The translations under genes were made by a program, and so were the position numbers. Positions 35,352-38,881 of a DNA stretch of 38,881 nt are shown piece by piece. The stretch's first letter is position 1. Each line of letters opens with the position of its first letter. The stretch covers positions 1 through 38,881 of the forward strand of contig JAUYDS010000190.1 in assembly GCA_030691735.1 (NCBI GenBank). The letters run 5' to 3'. The stretch comes from Candidatus Aminicenantota bacterium (GTDB lineage: Bacteria > Acidobacteriota > Aminicenantia > Aminicenantales > UBA4085). The notes under the pieces are model-generated. The model saw only the letters and a list, made by a program, of their open reading frames with translations. It was not told the origin of the DNA and did no database searches.

Positions 35352-36539
35352 ATGTCACGCATGAATCGACGGAATTTCGTCACGGCCATGACGTCGGGCC
35401 TGTTCGGTCTCGGCGTTTCGAAACATCTCGGAGCGGATTCGCCCCGCCTCGCTTCAGGCCTCCAGGCAGCCGCGGCGCCGAAGGTCAAGACATATAAAGA
35501 CCTCGGCAAGACCGGCCTCAAGGTCCCTGACGTCAGCTTCGGCGCGATCTCCCTGTTCGAGCCCAACGTGCTCCGCTACGCCTATGAGTGCGGCGTCACC
35601 TATTTCGACACGGCCGAGAGCTATCTGCGGATGAAGGGCGAGACCTACGTCGGGCAGGGACTGAAAGAGGTCCGCGACAAGGTCATCATCACCACCAAGC
35701 ACGGCCAGAACTTCCGCCAGAAGATCGAGAAGGACGCCTTCATCCAGAGGGTCGAAGCCAGCCTCAAGCGCCTCCAGACCGACCACATAGACGTGGCCAT
35801 GATCCACAACGTCGACGACCTGTCGCTCGCCCTCAACAACCAGGAGCTCATGTCCGCCTACGCCCAGCTTAAGAAGGACGGCAAAGTCCGCTTCACGGGA
35901 TTTTCGACGCACAACGCCAAGCAGACGCTGAAACAGGCGATCGACGCGGATTTCGCCCAGGTCGTCCTGGTCATGTACAACCATATGGAAGGCAAGGAGA
36001 TCGAGCCGCTGGTCAAGGCCGTCCGGCAGAAAGGCATCGGAACCGTGGCCATGAAGATCTTCGCCGGCGGCATGCAGGGCAACCTAAAGTCCATGGTCAA
36101 CCAGCAGACGAGCTATTCCCAGGCCGCCATCCGCTGGGTCCTGAGCAATCCGGATTTCGACACCTGCATTCCGACGATGAGCAGCTATTCCCACGTCGAG
36201 GAATATGTGGCTGCGTCGGGACTCCCTCTGGACCGCGCGGCGCTCCAGACGCTTGCCCTGTATCGGGAAGAAGTGGGCGACGTCTATTGCCGGGTGAGCT
36301 GCCGGAAATGTCTTTCGGCCTGCCCGGACAACGTGGCCATCAACGACGTGCTCCGCTATGGCCTGTACTACGAACATTACGGAATGGAACGACAGGCCGT
36401 TGACTATTACGCGGAGCTCGAGTCGGAGCGCAAGCCGCTGAACTGCGCGGGGTGCGCGGCGCCCTGCCAGAGCGCTTGCCCATACGGCCTGCAGGTCAAG
36501 TCCAAGCTGCTCCGGACGCACGACATTTTATCGGCATAA
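35352..36539 (+). CDS. Tat-exported aldo/keto reductase with C-terminal Cys-rich (4Fe-4S) domain
   Basis: MNRRNFVTAMTSGLFGLGVS Tat motif; TYFDTAESY, AMIHNVDD, CRVSCRKCLSACPDNVAINDVLRYGLYYEHYGMERQAVDYYAEL...CAGCAAPCQSACPYGL. Confidence 0.9.
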   Translation: MSRMNRRNFVTAMTSGLFGLGVSKHLGADSPRLASGLQAAAAPKVKTYKDLGKTGLKVPDVSFGAISLFEPNVLRYAYECGVTYFDTAESYLRMKGETYVGQGLKEVRDKVIITTKHGQNFRQKIEKDAFIQRVEASLKRLQTDHIDVAMIHNVDDLSLALNNQELMSAYAQLKKDGKVRFTGFSTHNAKQTLKQAIDADFAQVVLVMYNHMEGKEIEPLVKAVRQKGIGTVAMKIFAGGMQGNLKSMVNQQTSYSQAAIRWVLSNPDFDTCIPTMSSYSHVEEYVAASGLPLDRAALQTLALYREEVGDVYCRVSCRKCLSACPDNVAINDVLRYGLYYEHYGMERQAVDYYAELESERKPLNCAGCAAPCQSACPYGLQVKSKLLRTHDILSA

Positions 36540-36592
36540 CTGCTTCCAGCGTAATGGCTTGGCCTCTTTTGGGGCAGCCATTCGGTCATTCT

Positions 36593-36717
36593 CGTCATCC
36601 TGAGCGAAGCGAAGGATCCGACCCTTTGGGTCGTCCTGAACGAAGTGAAGGATCTCATTCAACCTCGGGAAGTATGAATGAGATCCCTCAAAAGACTCGG
36701 GACAACTCTTCGAGTCG
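36593..36717. repeat. Tandem degenerate dispersed-type repeats with nested stem-loops
   Basis: GTCATCCTGAGCGAAGCGAAGGATC and GTCCTGAACGAAGTGAAGGATCTCATTC; CGACCC-TTT-GGGTCG; 10-bp inverted repeat GATCTCATTC / GAATGAGATC (36651-36660 / 36676-36685); GACTCG / CGAGTC. Confidence 0.8.
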
Positions 36718-36775
36718 ATTTACGTGACAGACAACCTAATCCCTAAAATCCAATCGGATGAATTTCGCTAATCCG

Positions 36776-36811
36776 TTGACTGTCACCAAAATTATGCGTA
36801 TGTTATATAAT
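36776..36811 (+). promoter_or_regulatory. Promoter of the Type IIG-like gene (TTGACT-17 bp-TATGTT; second -10-like TATAAT at 36806)
   Basis: TTGACT 36776-36781; TATGTT 36799-36804; TATAAT 36806-36811; ATG at 36816 with no Shine-Dalgarno. Confidence 0.55.
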
Positions 36812-36815
36812 CGTA

Positions 36816-38881
36816 ATGATGGGATATCAACAAGCCAAGGAAAATCTCGCTAAACTTCTCGACAAATTCGAGCGTGAGCTCAACGCCGGCAACATCAAGG
36901 AATATAACGAAGAAGCGGCCAAAACGGCTTTTATCCAGCCTCTCCTCAAAGACGTCCTTGGGTGGGATGTCAATAATCGGGACGAAGTCAGTCCCGAAGA
37001 AAAAACATCCCGCGGGCGAGTCGATTACGGCCTAAAGATCGACGGAAAAATTAAAATCTACGTCGAGGCCAAGCCTCCAAAAAGCGATCTTTCAAGGCAC
37101 TTCGATCAAGCCATTCGCTATGGGTACAACCGAAAAGGTGTCCCTCTTGTTTTGTTGACGGATTTTGAGGGGATACGGCTCTTCGACGTCACCATCAAAC
37201 CCGATGCTCGAAATCCTCTCAAAAGCCTGAAAATCGATCTTTCTTGGCGAGAATATCTCAAAGAGTTCGACACGCTTTGGCTTCTATCCAGAGAATCCGC
37301 CTTTGCCGGTAAGCTCGAGCAACTTCTTCTCGTCAAGCCCAAAGAACGGATTTCGGTCGACAAAGCCATTCTCGAAGATCTCAAAGAATGGCGGGAAATC
37401 TTGGCCAAAGATATTTTTAAAAACAACTCAGCTCTTTTCCATTCTCAAGATCGAATAAAAGACGCCGAATATCTCAAAGAAATCACTCAAAAAATCCTGG
37501 ATCGCATCATTTTTATGCGATCCTGCGAAGATCGCGGCTTCATTCATCGTCGTCATTTAAAAGAGCTTTTTGAAGAACGAACCGATGCCGTCGGCGTTGG
37601 CACCATGGTCTTCCTAGGTGAAGAATTCAAACATTATAATATCATCTTCGATAGCGATTTGTTCCGTCCGCAGGAATGGGAATCCGGCCTGGCCATTGAT
37701 TTCAAGATCATGAAGCATATTGTCCTGGAATCGTATAATCCTTACCAATTCGATGTTATCCCGCTCGAAGTCCTCGGCAATATCTATGAACAATATCTCG
37801 GATATACGATCCGATTGACCGACCAACAAGTCAAATATGAGATTAAGCCAGAAGTTCGGAAAGCCGGGGGTGTTTATTATACGCCGGAATATATCGTGGA
37901 TTATATTGTTAAGAAAACGGTCGGCAAGATGCTCGATGAATCTTCATCTAAAAGAAGAATAATATTGCGAATTCTCGATCCCGCTTGCGGATCCGGGAGC
38001 TTTCTCATAAGGGCCTATGAGGAGTTACTGAATTATTACGCCGTGGAAAAGAAAAAGAAATTTAAAACAGAAGGAAAGCAGAAAAAACTCGATCTAGGAG
38101 AAGAGGGAGAAGCTAGGTTAACGATCCTCGAAAAAAGCGATATTCTGCGAGAGCACATCTTCGGAGTTGACATCGATGAACAAGCCGTCGAAGTGACAAA
38201 ACTGTCCTTGATGCTCAAAATGCTCGAAGGAGAGTATGGAATCGTTCCTGGCCGGGCGATCCTGCCGATGTTGGATAAAAATATTAAATGTGGGAATTCC
38301 TTAATATCCGGAAATACTCTGGAGCTCAAGAAATATTTCGGCGACGACTGGTATAAAAAAAAGCCATTTAATTGGGAAGATGAATTCCCGAAGCTCATCA
38401 AAGAAGAAGGCGGATTTGATGTCGTAATCGGGAATCCGCCATATAGAAGTTTATTACTTGGAAAAAATACGAAATCTGAAGAAAAGGAATTTATTGAATA
38501 TTATAAACATTTCTTGCCATATTCTTCCCAATATAAAATGAATTTATTCGGATTATTCATAGAAAAATGTTCATGCCTATTGTCACCAAAGGGTCAACTT
38601 TCGTTTATTATTCCAAATTTATTTTTCACGAGCTATCACTTCAAACAATTAAGACGTCATCTTATAGAAAAAGGGAGTTTCATTAAAATATTAGATCTAA
38701 GATATAAGGTCTTTGAACAAGCAGAAATTGGAGGGAATGGAGTTTTTATTTTTACATCGATCAAGTCAATGACCCCGCGGCAAGCCGCGGGGCATCAAGA
38801 GCGCAGCTTCAAAGCCAGCTGCGCAGGCCCGTGCTCCAATTCCCGGTGGCTAATGATATATTTTCGTATCACATCACTCGT
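36816..38881 (+). CDS. Type IIG-like restriction-modification enzyme (PD-(D/E)xK-like N-terminus + N6-adenine methyltransferase), partial
   Basis: RVDYGLKIDGKIKIYVEAKPPKSDL (nuclease-like), DPACGSGSFLIRAYEELLNYY (motif I), FDVVIGNPPYRSLL (NPPY motif IV); open to the window edge. Confidence 0.88.
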   Translation, partial: MMGYQQAKENLAKLLDKFERELNAGNIKEYNEEAAKTAFIQPLLKDVLGWDVNNRDEVSPEEKTSRGRVDYGLKIDGKIKIYVEAKPPKSDLSRHFDQAIRYGYNRKGVPLVLLTDFEGIRLFDVTIKPDARNPLKSLKIDLSWREYLKEFDTLWLLSRESAFAGKLEQLLLVKPKERISVDKAILEDLKEWREILAKDIFKNNSALFHSQDRIKDAEYLKEITQKILDRIIFMRSCEDRGFIHRRHLKELFEERTDAVGVGTMVFLGEEFKHYNIIFDSDLFRPQEWESGLAIDFKIMKHIVLESYNPYQFDVIPLEVLGNIYEQYLGYTIRLTDQQVKYEIKPEVRKAGGVYYTPEYIVDYIVKKTVGKMLDESSSKRRIILRILDPACGSGSFLIRAYEELLNYYAVEKKKKFKTEGKQKKLDLGEEGEARLTILEKSDILREHIFGVDIDEQAVEVTKLSLMLKMLEGEYGIVPGRAILPMLDKNIKCGNSLISGNTLELKKYFGDDWYKKKPFNWEDEFPKLIKEEGGFDVVIGNPPYRSLLLGKNTKSEEKEFIEYYKHFLPYSSQYKMNLFGLFIEKCSCLLSPKGQLSFIIPNLFFTSYHFKQLRRHLIEKGSFIKILDLRYKVFEQAEIGGNGVFIFTSIKSMTPRQAAGHQERSFKASCAGPCSNSRWLMIYFRITSL
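38767..38850 (+). repeat. GC-rich palindromic element inside the AT-rich RM gene
   Basis: CCCCGCGGC-AA-GCCGCGGGG (38773-38792) followed by GCGCAGCT-tcaaagcc-AGCTGCGC (38801-38824); ATCAAG directly repeated on both sides of the first hairpin (38760 and 38794). Confidence 0.75.

Noticed and set aside
1-38881. CRISPR array, tRNA, rRNA or transposase genes
   Set aside because: No regularly spaced identical repeats, tRNA-like sequence, rRNA sequence or transposase ORF recognised when reading the window.

Overview
The window looks like a chromosomal segment of a GC-rich bacterium. The VWFA-related 'Acidobacterial' domain protein and the carboxypeptidase-regulatory/TonB-dependent receptor suggest an Acidobacteriota or Aminicenantes-type genome; this placement is inference. 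Gene content in order: partial DUF3788-like gene; decayed alr 3' fragment; toxin-antitoxin (TA) module 1; intact alr with a Tat-like leader; DnaQ-like exonuclease; TA module 2 (HigBA); secreted ankyrin/metallo-beta-lactamase fusion; DDAH; GT87-like and DUF2085 membrane proteins; lipid kinase; a long minus-strand cluster hrcA-grpE-dnaK-dnaJ-rsmE-Ser/Thr kinase-ilvE-pilT-alaS-SLT; AmmeMemoRadiSam B-like protein; a split lysine-ketoglutarate reductase / saccharopine dehydrogenase pair; TonB-dependent receptor; VWFA protein; cysS-yraN; folK; cysteine synthase-like protein; LolA-like protein; Tat/4Fe-4S aldo-keto reductase; and an AT-richer Type IIG-like restriction-modification gene running off the right edge. 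The main points for a second look are: (1) GC-rich palindromic elements that appear inserted inside reading frames (DDAH lid region and the RM enzyme), similar in principle to Rickettsia palindromic elements; (2) a saccharopine dehydrogenase whose best-placed start codon is AUC; (3) a DnaK that stops right after the beta substrate-binding domain (no helical lid) and overlaps dnaJ; (4) an operator nested in a textbook promoter with a predicted leaderless higBA mRNA, plus other leaderless candidates; (5) a TA module lying between intact alr and a decayed alr fragment. All calls come from reading the sequence and the supplied ORF track; no homology search was run.
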